The notes beneath the pieces were generated by a model. It did not search any database and had not been told where the DNA came from. It saw only the letters and a list, made by a program, of their open reading frames with translations. From contig JBAZZE010000009.1 in NCBI GenBank assembly GCA_041658955.1, positions 1-36,754 on the forward strand: a stretch of 36,754 bases of DNA, written 5' to 3'. The translations under genes were made by a program, and so were the position numbers. Within the stretch, counting starts at the first letter, position 1. Every line of letters begins with the position of its first letter. The DNA comes from UBA2283 sp041658955. GTDB lineage: Bacteria > Patescibacteriota > Microgenomatia > UBA12405. Positions 15,896 to 22,513 of the stretch are shown here, piece by piece.

Positions 15896-16594
15896 ATGAA
15901 AGTCTCAGTCTATATTCCCTGTTTTAATGAAGAAAAATTTCTAGGAAACTGCCTTAGCTCGCTATCAAAACAAACCCATCCTCCCGATGAAGTTATCATT
16001 TGTGATAATAATTCTACCGACAACACAGTAAAAGTGGCTCAAAAATATCAAAAAACCCTTCCTCTACGAATTATTCACCAGTCAATTAAAGGTATTAGGC
16101 CCACAACCGAGGCTGCTTGGAGAGCCACCAGTGGAGACATAATTATCAGAACAGATGCTGACGCAGCTTCACCACCAGAATGGATTAGTAGAATCCTTGC
16201 TCATTTTGAAAAAGATCCTTCCTTGGCTGCGTGTGGAGGAGACAGTGATACTCTCGATGGTAGCCGTCTAATGAATATTGTTGTTAGAGTCGCATATTTT
16301 TTTAGTGACCCAGTTTTTTTAATCCTCTATGGTTACACCTCTTTATTTGGGCCAAACATGGCCATTCGTCGGCAGGTTATGGAGAAAATTAATGGGTATG
16401 TTTCAGATGATCCAGTTATGATTGATGATCAGTTAATAAGTCAAAAATTAGCTCATAATCACCTCAAATACCGTCGTTTTGCTGATTGTCGCAATCTCCA
16501 CTCCACACGTCGATACAATCAAAAGCCACTAGAAATTCTCAATGTTTTTCGAATCTTGTTTCAGCCTCGAGCCTATAAGGAAAAATCAACTTAA
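15896..16594 (+). CDS. Family 2 glycosyltransferase
   Basis: The 232-residue protein starts KVSVYIPCFNEEKFLGNCLS, has ICDNNSTDNT for nucleotide binding and RTDADAASPPEW with the DxD motif, and then GPNMAIRRQVMEKINGY and DDQLISQKL (an ED/D-type catalytic region). This is a standard GT2 catalytic domain. One hydrophobic stretch (RVAYFFSDPVFLILYGYTSLFG) could dip into the membrane. It follows the previous glycosyltransferase by 2 nt in the uvrC transcript. It ends in a TTAA shared with the stop of tyrS on the other strand. Confidence 0.88.
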   Translation: MKVSVYIPCFNEEKFLGNCLSSLSKQTHPPDEVIICDNNSTDNTVKVAQKYQKTLPLRIIHQSIKGIRPTTEAAWRATSGDIIIRTDADAASPPEWISRILAHFEKDPSLAACGGDSDTLDGSRLMNIVVRVAYFFSDPVFLILYGYTSLFGPNMAIRRQVMEKINGYVSDDPVMIDDQLISQKLAHNHLKYRRFADCRNLHSTRRYNQKPLEILNVFRILFQPRAYKEKST

Positions 16595-17673
16595 TTAGCT
16601 AGCATTTCTTTCATCATCCGTAGTCCTTCCTTTGCTTTTCCGGATTCAAAATGAGTTCGTGCTGGTTCTAGTTTCTTAATAATCCATTCACTTAGAGCAT
16701 TTTTCAAATCAAGTGGAAATAATGAACCATCTGCATAACTGTTGACTACTTCAGAGTATTTAGTAAAAGTTATATTTCCTCCAAATTTCTCTGGTCGTTC
16801 AATTATGAATTCACCCTCTTCTTCTCCCCAGAAGACCAATGTTTTTACCCAATTTAAAAGGGGATTAAACTCCACCTCTTTTGGTGGACCATAAGCTTTT
16901 CTAATTTTGTCTTTAATTTCCTCAGGAGTGTCATGAATAAATATGGCACTACCTGGTTTTGATTTGCTCATTTTCAAACTCTCTTCATCATTGGCACCAG
17001 TTTCTGGTGCTGTTAATCCGGCAATTAGGTTTTGGTGTATAGCCAGTGGTTTCCATTTACCAATTTTCTCCCCCACTTCCAATGCGATCACGTGAGCTTT
17101 ACGTTGATCTATCCCTCCATGTGCCAAGTTTACGTTCATGGTGAAAATATCCGCCACTTGAAGTGGTGGATAAAAAAGTGTCGCCATATCTACGTCATTG
17201 CTTTGTTTTTTCCCCATTATGGAAATTGACCTTAGGTTGCGGGCCAAAGTTACGTGTTTGCCAACTCGCATAAATGTTTCCCAATGTTCCGGATGTTGTT
17301 CATACAGTTCTTTACCACTAATAAATTCAACCTGACTTTCATCTACTCCAAAGCACTTTAATGAGGCGATCAATCCTTCTTTAAAGTAATTATCAGTAGC
17401 AGTTCGAATATTTTCCCAGTTCCCTCCCATTTTATTATTTAAGAAAGAATGGAAGTCAGCCAAAAAAATCTTACATTTGACCCCAGCCTTCAAAAAGTCG
17501 GCAATTTTCCCCATCGACATCAATCCAGTTCCCAAGTGGACTAAACCAGATATTTCAAAACCAATATAGTGCTGAATTTCTTTTCCAGACTCTACTAACG
17601 CTTTCAAATCTTCTTCTGTTAATACTTCTTGGCAGTTTCGGGTAATAAGTTTTATTTTTTCTTCAGTGTTCAT
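16591..17673 (-). CDS. tyrS: Tyrosyl-tRNA synthetase, archaeal/eukaryotic type
   Basis: This class I synthetase charges tRNA-Tyr. The 360-residue sequence follows the archaeal TyrRS plan: YIGFEISGLVHLGTG (HIGH-type signature 46-50, with Thr in place of the last His), LADFHSFLNNKMGG, MATLFYPPLQVADI, GGIDQRKAHVIA, KMSKS (234-238), ERPEKFGG, and DLKNALSEWIIKKLEPAR. It has no C-terminal S4 domain, which bacterial TyrRS normally carries. Related archaeal-type enzymes also include TrpRS, but the overall match is to TyrRS. Its own TATACT ends 6 nt before the ATG, although the sortase gene ends just 19 nt upstream. Confidence 0.88.
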   Translation of the reverse strand: MNTEEKIKLITRNCQEVLTEEDLKALVESGKEIQHYIGFEISGLVHLGTGLMSMGKIADFLKAGVKCKIFLADFHSFLNNKMGGNWENIRTATDNYFKEGLIASLKCFGVDESQVEFISGKELYEQHPEHWETFMRVGKHVTLARNLRSISIMGKKQSNDVDMATLFYPPLQVADIFTMNVNLAHGGIDQRKAHVIALEVGEKIGKWKPLAIHQNLIAGLTAPETGANDEESLKMSKSKPGSAIFIHDTPEEIKDKIRKAYGPPKEVEFNPLLNWVKTLVFWGEEEGEFIIERPEKFGGNITFTKYSEVVNSYADGSLFPLDLKNALSEWIIKKLEPARTHFESGKAKEGLRMMKEMLAN

Positions 17674-17679
17674 GGATAT

Positions 17680-17685
17680 AGTATA
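17680..17685 (-). promoter_or_regulatory. -10 box of tyrS
   Basis: The minus strand reads TATACT, then ATATCC, then the ATG at 17673. The box lies in the 19-nt gap after the sortase stop, so tyrS can be transcribed separately and leaderless. Confidence 0.55.
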
Positions 17686-17692
17686 TCTCAGA

Positions 17693-18415
17693 CTATACTT
17701 TCTCAGCGAATACCAAAAGTCTTTTCCAATCAGTCCCCAAAGGCCAGCACGTTTGCATAATTAAAACTTCTTTAGTTGGGTCGGAATATTTTAAATATTC
17801 AATTTCTGATGCGTTCACAATTTTCTTCATATAAACTTTATATGTAAATATTTTTCCATGGTCATTTATAAACAAAACGTCACTATTCTTTAGCTCACCT
17901 AACAAATAAAAGATTGCATTTTGTCTTACCATGCTCAAACCTTGTTCTGTAGAGTGAGCAAAAATAAAAGTAGAATTCCCGTTCCCCATCCCTGGTCGAG
18001 ATGTGTTCTTAGCTTGAGCCACCACTCGGTCTTTAAGAACTTGAGAATATGCTTTCTGATCAAAAGGACTTATTCCCTCAATTATTGTCGCAAAAGCACC
18101 TATTTTTGGTATTGTAATCGAGTACTCAGTCGATCCAATTTCGATTACAGTTGGTGTTGGAATTGGAGCTATTGTTGGTCCACCTGGATTGGTAACAGCG
18201 ACCGTAGTTGTTTGACTTAATTGCCAGTATGCCAGAACAGCTCCCGCAAGTGGGAAATACAAATAAATTGCGTACACTAAAGCAGTTACTAAAAGCCCGT
18301 TTCCTAGGTGAAAAAGTGACTTTCCCAAAAAGCTAGGATTGTTAAATAAAACACCACTTTTTTTAGTTAATTTAACAGTTCTTTTCTTTGGTACAGGTCT
18401 AAAAAAATCTAACAC
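17693..18415 (-). CDS. Sortase (class D/E-like transpeptidase)
   Basis: Sortases anchor exported proteins to the cell surface. The 240-residue protein starts with a basic cytoplasmic segment and a membrane helix (about 38-65). The catalytic domain begins at SITIPKIGAFATI and has the His of FAHST (His154), the Cys of TCWPLGT (Cys223) and the Arg of KRLL (Arg232). The TCWP-GT-RL arrangement resembles class D/E sortases. A Thr/Pro-rich linker (about 69-92) separates membrane and catalytic parts. I start it at the GTG at 18415, since TACAAT ends 6 nt upstream. No substrate with an obvious sorting signal is seen nearby. Confidence 0.88.
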   Translation of the reverse strand: MLDFFRPVPKKRTVKLTKKSGVLFNNPSFLGKSLFHLGNGLLVTALVYAIYLYFPLAGAVLAYWQLSQTTTVAVTNPGGPTIAPIPTPTVIEIGSTEYSITIPKIGAFATIIEGISPFDQKAYSQVLKDRVVAQAKNTSRPGMGNGNSTFIFAHSTEQGLSMVRQNAIFYLLGELKNSDVLFINDHGKIFTYKVYMKKIVNASEIEYLKYSDPTKEVLIMQTCWPLGTDWKRLLVFAEKV

Positions 18416-18421
18416 AACTTA

Positions 18422-18427
18422 ATTGTA
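18422..18427 (-). promoter_or_regulatory. -10 box of the sortase gene
   Basis: The minus strand reads TACAAT, then TAAGTT, then the GTG at 18415. This supports the GTG start and a leaderless transcript. Confidence 0.55.
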
Positions 18428-18489
18428 ACAGAATAAAATCCTTTGGAATTATCCATAAGTATTCAATGTGTATCATAATAAATATTTAG

Positions 18490-18518
18490 TTGACAAATCC
18501 CCAGATCTCACTTAATAT
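18490..18518 (+). promoter_or_regulatory. Near-consensus sigma-70 promoter of the 31-codon gene
   Basis: TTGACA (18490-18495) is followed by exactly 17 nt and TAATAT (18513-18518). This is the best -35/-10 pair in the window. It points into a region with no long reading frame, and an intrinsic terminator follows about 140 nt downstream. Confidence 0.75.
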
Positions 18519-18526
18519 AACTACCT

Positions 18527-18622
18527 GTGGCCCAAGAAATATTAACCAAAGTAAACCATATCTCCCGTTCACGGGATCGCGTTGCTTTTATTTTCTGCGC
18601 CATTCTTTGCCTCTCCAAATAA
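18527..18622 (+). CDS. Leaderless 31-aa microprotein, single membrane segment
   Basis: A GTG 8 nt after a near-consensus promoter opens a 31-codon frame ending in TAA at 18620-18622. The product starts MAQEILTKVNHISRSRDR, a polar basic amphipathic part, and ends with a hydrophobic stretch VAFIFCAILCLS and a Lys. The shape fits a small single-pass or membrane-associated protein with its N-terminus in the cytoplasm. The intrinsic terminator begins at the stop codon, so promoter, frame and terminator delimit a complete gene. The main alternative is a non-coding RNA of about 140 nt using the same promoter and terminator. I cannot name a family. Confidence 0.5.
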   Translation: MAQEILTKVNHISRSRDRVAFIFCAILCLSK

Positions 18623-18671
18623 GTTTGGTTTAATTTAAACCAAACTAATAAAATAATGGGAGGTTTTTTTT
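18610..18671 (+). terminator. Intrinsic terminator with a long nested hairpin
   Basis: A perfect 12-bp inverted repeat AGTTTGGTTTAA (18622-18633) and TTAAACCAAACT (18635-18646) is enclosed by CCTCTCC (18610-18616) and GGGAGG (18658-18663). Eight T residues follow at 18664-18671. The 25-nt inner palindrome is so symmetrical that it could also be an operator. Confidence 0.65.
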
Positions 18672-18677
18672 GTAGTA

Positions 18678-18714
18678 ATTGGTACAAACCAATACACATA
18701 CCGACGATAGTCGG
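18678..18714. repeat. Two short inverted repeats before greA
   Basis: ATTGGT-ACAA-ACCAAT (18678-18693) is followed by CCGAC-GATA-GTCGG (18701-18714). Both lie 20-55 nt upstream of the greA start, in the promoter region. They may be operator half-sites or small hairpins; no known regulator motif is recognised. Confidence 0.4.
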
Positions 18715-18734
18715 AATTATTATTATATAAAACA

Positions 18735-19193
18735 ATGAGCAAAACTCTATTGACACAAGAGGGGTTCCAAAAGTTAACCGAAGAGCTGTCAGTCCTTAAA
18801 GATAAAAGTAATCACTTGATTACTCAAATCGAAGAAGTTGCTCAACCCGATGAATCGGGTGAAGATGGATTGGCAACCCAACTCAAAGAAGAATTAGAAG
18901 TTGTCAATGAAAAAATTGATTCCATCGAAGAAGCTTTGGGTAATTCCGAAATCATTTCCGGAAAACTATCTAAAAGCCAAGTCCAAGTTGGATCTAAAGT
19001 TAAGATCAAACTAACTGGTAATACCGTTAAATCATTTCATATTGTTAGTCATATCGAAGCCGATCCTGTTCAGCAAAAAATCTCGGATCAATCTCCTTTA
19101 GGACAAGCTCTTCTAGGTAAAAAGATTAACGACATGGTAGAAGTAACTGCCCCAGTCGGTAAAATCACCTACAAGATTGTCGCTATTTCCTAG
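18735..19193 (+). CDS. greA: Transcription elongation factor GreA
   Basis: GreA rescues backtracked RNA polymerase by stimulating transcript cleavage. The 152-residue protein has the family layout. An N-terminal antiparallel coiled coil (LTQEGFQKLTEELSVLKDKS to IDSIEEALGNSEII) carries an acidic tip around QPDESGEDG. The C-terminal FKBP-like domain includes VQVGSKVKIKL, SHIEADPVQQKISDQSPLGQALLGKK and VTAPVGKITYKIVAI. The tip has fewer of the usual AAxxGDLxEN-like residues than E. coli GreA, but the C-terminal domain is clear. The start is preceded by overlapping TATTAT/TATAAA boxes 3-8 nt upstream, again without a Shine-Dalgarno motif. Confidence 0.9.
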   Translation: MSKTLLTQEGFQKLTEELSVLKDKSNHLITQIEEVAQPDESGEDGLATQLKEELEVVNEKIDSIEEALGNSEIISGKLSKSQVQVGSKVKIKLTGNTVKSFHIVSHIEADPVQQKISDQSPLGQALLGKKINDMVEVTAPVGKITYKIVAIS

Positions 19194-19201
19194 ATCTAAG
19201 G

Positions 19202-19207
19202 TAAAAT
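19202..19207 (+). promoter_or_regulatory. -10 box of lysS
   Basis: TAAAAT, then AACTC, then the ATG at 19213, only 19 nt after the greA stop. A leaderless lysS transcript separate from greA is predicted. Confidence 0.55.
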
Positions 19208-19212
19208 AACTC

Positions 19213-21069
19213 ATGTCAGATCTAACTGCTATTCGTCAGGAAAAACTGGGTAAACTTATTGCCTCTGGTCACGATCCTTACCCCCAACCAAATTTGGTAG
19301 ATCGAGATCTAGCTTCAACTGTGGCTTCCAAAAAAGATAAGCAAGTTGAAGTCGCCGGTAGATTAATGCTCCTCCGAGGACACGGTAAGATTCTTTTTGC
19401 CGATCTTCATGATGAATCTGGTAAGATCCAACTATTTTTCCAACAAAAATCTTTGGAAGCTGATTTCCCCCTGACCAAGTTATTTGATATTGGCGACATT
19501 ATCAGCGCTAAAGGAAAAGTTTTTGTTACCGAAGCTGGCGAAACCACAATCGATGTTACCGAATTCCAAATTCTGGCTAAAAACCTCCGCCCTCTTCCAG
19601 AAAAATGGCACGGTCTAACCGATGTCGAAGAAAGATATCGTCAACGTTATGTTGATTTGATTACCAATCCGGAGTCACGAAAAGTTTTTACTATTCGTAC
19701 TAAGATTTTATCTACCATGCGCCAATTTCTCGACGAAAACGGTTTTATGGAAGTTGAGACACCTATCCTCCAACCAGTCTATGGTGGCGCTTCAGCCAAA
19801 CCATTTGTGACTCATCATAACGAGTTAGGTCAAGACATGTATTTGCGTATTAGCGATGAGCTTTATTTAAAAAGATTGATCGTCGGTGGTTTTGAGAAAG
19901 TTTACGAGGTTTCTCGGGACTTTCGGAATGAAGGTGTTTCCCGTTTTCACAATCCTGAATTTACTCAAATTGAATTTTACTGGGCTTACGTCGATTATGA
20001 CGAACTCATGAGATTTACCGAAAAATTAGTCTCTCATGTTATCAAAACTATTAATGGAAATTATATTGTCGAATTTCAAGGTAAAAGTCTAGATTTTACT
20101 CCACCATTTAAAAGACTTACTTTCAGAGATGCAATTCTCGAAAAAACCAAAATCGATATCGACGATATAAAAACCGAAGATGAATTTTTCGACAAATTAA
20201 AATCATCAAAACTAAAAGTCGATACCAAAGGTGTTATCGGACTTGGTGCTTTGTTTGATGCTCTCTACAAGGAGTATGTCCGGCCTTTTCTTCTTGGACC
20301 AGTCTATATCACTGATTATCCAGCAGAGATGATTGCCCTAGCTAAGAGAAAATCAGACAATCCTAAAAAAATTGCCTCATTCCAATTGTTAGCTGATGGA
20401 GCTGAATTACTCAAAGCCTACAATGAGTTGAATGATCCCAAAGATCAATATGATCGCTGGATGGACGAAGTTGCTTTAGCTAAAAAAGGTGCTGAAACTG
20501 CTCAGCAAATGGATAGTGATTACATCCGTGCTCTTGAGTATGGCATGCCTCCGACAGCAGGCTGGGGGATGGGTATAGACCGTTTTACTCAATTCATCAC
20601 CGACTCACCCACCATTAAAGATGTGATTCTATTTCCTTCAATGAGGAATGAGATTAATTCACAAGATACAGCTGATATTACAAAATCACCAAAAATTGGT
20701 TTAGATTCCAAAACTGTAGTTATTGGAAAAATTATTTCGATCGAAGATCATCCCAACGCCGACAAACTTCATGTCTGCCAGGTAAATGTCGGCCATGAAA
20801 CATTACAAATAGTTTGTGGTGCAAATAACATTAATCCAAATGATATCGTTCCGGTTTCACTTGTCGGTTCTTGCGTCTTTGACGAAAAACACGAATCAAT
20901 GGAAATTGGCAAAGCCAAACTTCGGGGAATTGAGTCTCAAGGAATGTTGTGTTCAACTCGCGAACTTGGTTTAGGTGATGACCATTCTGGCATCTATTTA
21001 TTACCTAAAGAATTTGAAGAATTTTTAGGTGAACCTGTCGGCCAACATAGTGATAAGCTAAATAAATGA
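19213..21069 (+). CDS. lysS: Lysyl-tRNA synthetase (class II) fused to a C-terminal tRNA-binding domain
   Basis: The 618-residue protein has two parts. Residues 1-490 are class II LysRS: an anticodon-binding OB-fold (about 44-120), motif 2 FRNEGVSRFHNPEFTQIE (237-254) and motif 3 GWGMGIDRF (about 451-459). Residues 499-610 are a separate OB-fold tRNA-binding domain of the PheT N-terminal/Trbp111/EMAP type: DHPNADKLHVCQVNVG, QIVCGANNI, AKLRGIESQGMLCSTRELGL, DDHSGIYLLP. That domain normally belongs to PheRS beta, MetRS or free-standing tRNA-binding proteins. As a C-terminal appendage it probably raises tRNA affinity. There is no in-frame stop or gap between the parts. The stop overlaps the next ATG by 4 nt. 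Confidence 0.95.
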   Translation: MSDLTAIRQEKLGKLIASGHDPYPQPNLVDRDLASTVASKKDKQVEVAGRLMLLRGHGKILFADLHDESGKIQLFFQQKSLEADFPLTKLFDIGDIISAKGKVFVTEAGETTIDVTEFQILAKNLRPLPEKWHGLTDVEERYRQRYVDLITNPESRKVFTIRTKILSTMRQFLDENGFMEVETPILQPVYGGASAKPFVTHHNELGQDMYLRISDELYLKRLIVGGFEKVYEVSRDFRNEGVSRFHNPEFTQIEFYWAYVDYDELMRFTEKLVSHVIKTINGNYIVEFQGKSLDFTPPFKRLTFRDAILEKTKIDIDDIKTEDEFFDKLKSSKLKVDTKGVIGLGALFDALYKEYVRPFLLGPVYITDYPAEMIALAKRKSDNPKKIASFQLLADGAELLKAYNELNDPKDQYDRWMDEVALAKKGAETAQQMDSDYIRALEYGMPPTAGWGMGIDRFTQFITDSPTIKDVILFPSMRNEINSQDTADITKSPKIGLDSKTVVIGKIISIEDHPNADKLHVCQVNVGHETLQIVCGANNINPNDIVPVSLVGSCVFDEKHESMEIGKAKLRGIESQGMLCSTRELGLGDDHSGIYLLPKEFEEFLGEPVGQHSDKLNK

Positions 21070-21731
21070 GCGAACCAATCAAGTTTCACGACGACGAACT
21101 ACAAGTCCAAACCCTCAAACCACCTTTTTTCGAACCAACTGGTATTGTAATTCCTAGAACAGAAGCTTGGCAAAAAGGTTTATGGTATGGTGCTGTTAAC
21201 CTTTGGGTTCTCCAGTCAAAACCTGTACCAGTTATTCTCTACCAACAGCGTGCTTTAGATATTGGTTGGGCTCCAGGAAAATTAGATGTTCTAATTGCTG
21301 GTCATTGTGAATATCTTCATACCCCACTAGAAACAATCGAATTAGAAGCCAAAGAAGAAATGAATGTCACCTACAATACCCAAGATTTTATAAATGTCGG
21401 TAAAAAATTAGGAGTCAATATTGGCCAAGATGGTACTGTTAGAAACTCAGTCAACCATATTTTCATGATTGAAGATAATCTTCCCATCAATCGATTTCTA
21501 CTCCAAAAGAAAGAAGTCTATGCTGTTTGTGCTTGTCCCATTGATGAGCTTTTAAAGGTACATCAAAATCCCGCTTATTCATATTCTCAACCAGCTCTCA
21601 AACATGACGGAACTAGTTTTGAAATCATCGTAAATCAAAATATTTTTCCACCAAATTGGGACCCCTATCATTACAAGATGGCTCTTCTGGCCAAACGATA
21701 TTTTGATGGGGATCGGAATTTAATTTATTAA
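21066..21731 (+). CDS. Nudix-superfamily protein with degenerate Nudix box
   Basis: The 221-residue protein has a Nudix-like core. LWVLQSKPVPVILYQQRALD corresponds to the strand before the substrate site, and GKLDVLIAGHCEYLHTP with ETIELEAKEEMNV corresponds to the Nudix helix. The consensus GX5EX7REUXEEXGU is only partly kept: the EE metal-binding pair is present, but the Arg before it is not, and the spacing from Gly differs. The layout recalls IPP-isomerase-like or thiamin-pyrophosphokinase-associated Nudix proteins. It may hydrolyse a nucleotide derivative or be inactive. It is coupled to lysS by an ATGA overlap. Confidence 0.65.
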   Translation: MSEPIKFHDDELQVQTLKPPFFEPTGIVIPRTEAWQKGLWYGAVNLWVLQSKPVPVILYQQRALDIGWAPGKLDVLIAGHCEYLHTPLETIELEAKEEMNVTYNTQDFINVGKKLGVNIGQDGTVRNSVNHIFMIEDNLPINRFLLQKKEVYAVCACPIDELLKVHQNPAYSYSQPALKHDGTSFEIIVNQNIFPPNWDPYHYKMALLAKRYFDGDRNLIY

Positions 21732-21738
21732 TCTGTGT

Positions 21739-21755
21739 TATAAATTTTTTATAAT
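21739..21755 (+). promoter_or_regulatory. -10 region before the HD gene
   Basis: TTATAAA and TTTATAA form an inverted repeat just before the ATG at 21756. TATAAA at 21739-21744 has an upstream TG (extended -10) and lies 11 nt from the ATG, predicting a leader of only a few bases. A second TATAAT abuts the ATG and is too close to be its promoter. Confidence 0.45.
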
Positions 21756-22349
21756 ATGAACTTTGATAGAACCAAATTTGATGCAGCCGTAAAAGATCGA
21801 CTAGAACAAAACATCTATTTTCACTCCCTGTCCCTTGAAGCCTGCATGGGTGGACTGTTTGATTATTTTAAGGACAATAATCTCCTAACCGAAAATGATC
21901 CGGCCAAAGAATATTGGACTACCTCAGGACTCATTCATGATATTGATTATTCCTTGGATACCAAAGAATTGCACCCACTACGTACCCGTGAAGTGTTGGC
22001 AAAATACAACCTCGAGATCGATGATGTCCTTCAAAAAATCATTCTGGCTCATGATGCTCGACAGGGGATTAACAAAACTAATAAGGCTGAGTGGTCACTT
22101 TATTGTGCGGACTCACTCACCGGTCTTATCACTGCTGTCGCTTTTGTATATCCCGATAGAAAGCTTTCATCAGTCAAGGTATCTTCAGTGGTCAAACGAT
22201 TTTTAAAAGAACCAAAGTTTGCCGCTGGCACTCGCCGAAATGAAGTAGCTGAGTGTAGTCAAGAAGAAGGTCTAAACTTACCTCTAGAAAAATTTATAGA
22301 AATTTGTTTGACCTCGATGCAGTCAATTGCCTCTCAAATAGGTCTATAA
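21756..22349 (+). CDS. HD-domain phosphohydrolase-like protein
   Basis: The 197-residue protein carries an HD-type metal site: His23 in an early helix, the HD doublet His61-Asp62 in SGLIHDIDY, and His99-Asp100 in IILAHD. Asp118 in CADSLTGLI is a likely fourth ligand. This order (H...HD...H...D) is typical of HD superfamily phosphohydrolases acting on nucleotides or phosphate esters. It resembles short stand-alone HD proteins in which the domain fills the whole chain; the substrate cannot be inferred. A 24-nt gap follows the Nudix gene, and it has its own -10 box. Confidence 0.8.
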   Translation: MNFDRTKFDAAVKDRLEQNIYFHSLSLEACMGGLFDYFKDNNLLTENDPAKEYWTTSGLIHDIDYSLDTKELHPLRTREVLAKYNLEIDDVLQKIILAHDARQGINKTNKAEWSLYCADSLTGLITAVAFVYPDRKLSSVKVSSVVKRFLKEPKFAAGTRRNEVAECSQEEGLNLPLEKFIEICLTSMQSIASQIGL

Positions 22350-22363
22350 AATGGTTCATTTCG

Positions 22364-22372
22364 TGCTAGAAT
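22364..22372 (+). promoter_or_regulatory. Extended -10 promoter inside the serS upstream gap
   Basis: TGCTAGAAT (TG at 22364-22365, TAGAAT at 22367-22372) is an extended -10 element 15-23 nt after the HD stop. It would start a transcript near 22379, about 135 nt before serS. The transcript would cover the knotted element at 22455-22502. Confidence 0.4.
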
Positions 22373-22454
22373 AACCTATCTTGAAACAGCAAATTATTGT
22401 TACTAGATTTGAATTAAGTGAATTAGTTTTTTCCGGGATTTTCTCTTCTACATT

Positions 22455-22502
22455 GGGGTCTAAGGTATCAACCCCACAATAATCGATACCCAAATATTTT
22501 TT
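22455..22502 (+). promoter_or_regulatory. Knotted RNA element with T-run before serS
   Basis: GGGGT (22455-22459) can pair with ACCCC (22471-22475), and GGTATC (22464-22469) with GATACC (22485-22490). The pairs interlock, so they form an H-type pseudoknot or two alternative hairpins. The second stem is followed by TTTTTT (22497-22502), as in an intrinsic terminator. It may be an attenuator for serS, the end of a small RNA, or only the terminator of the HD gene. No T-box sequence is seen. Confidence 0.45.
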
Positions 22503-22513
22503 AAACTAAATAC

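Noticed and set aside
18508..18756. Minus-strand frame of 82 codons over the greA upstream region
   Set aside because: It overlaps the greA start, crosses the terminator palindrome, and no promoter fits. The plus-strand 31-codon frame is better supported by promoter and terminator.
22379..22513. T-box riboswitch before serS
   Set aside because: No T-box core sequence or specifier loop could be found; only the interlocked stems are present.
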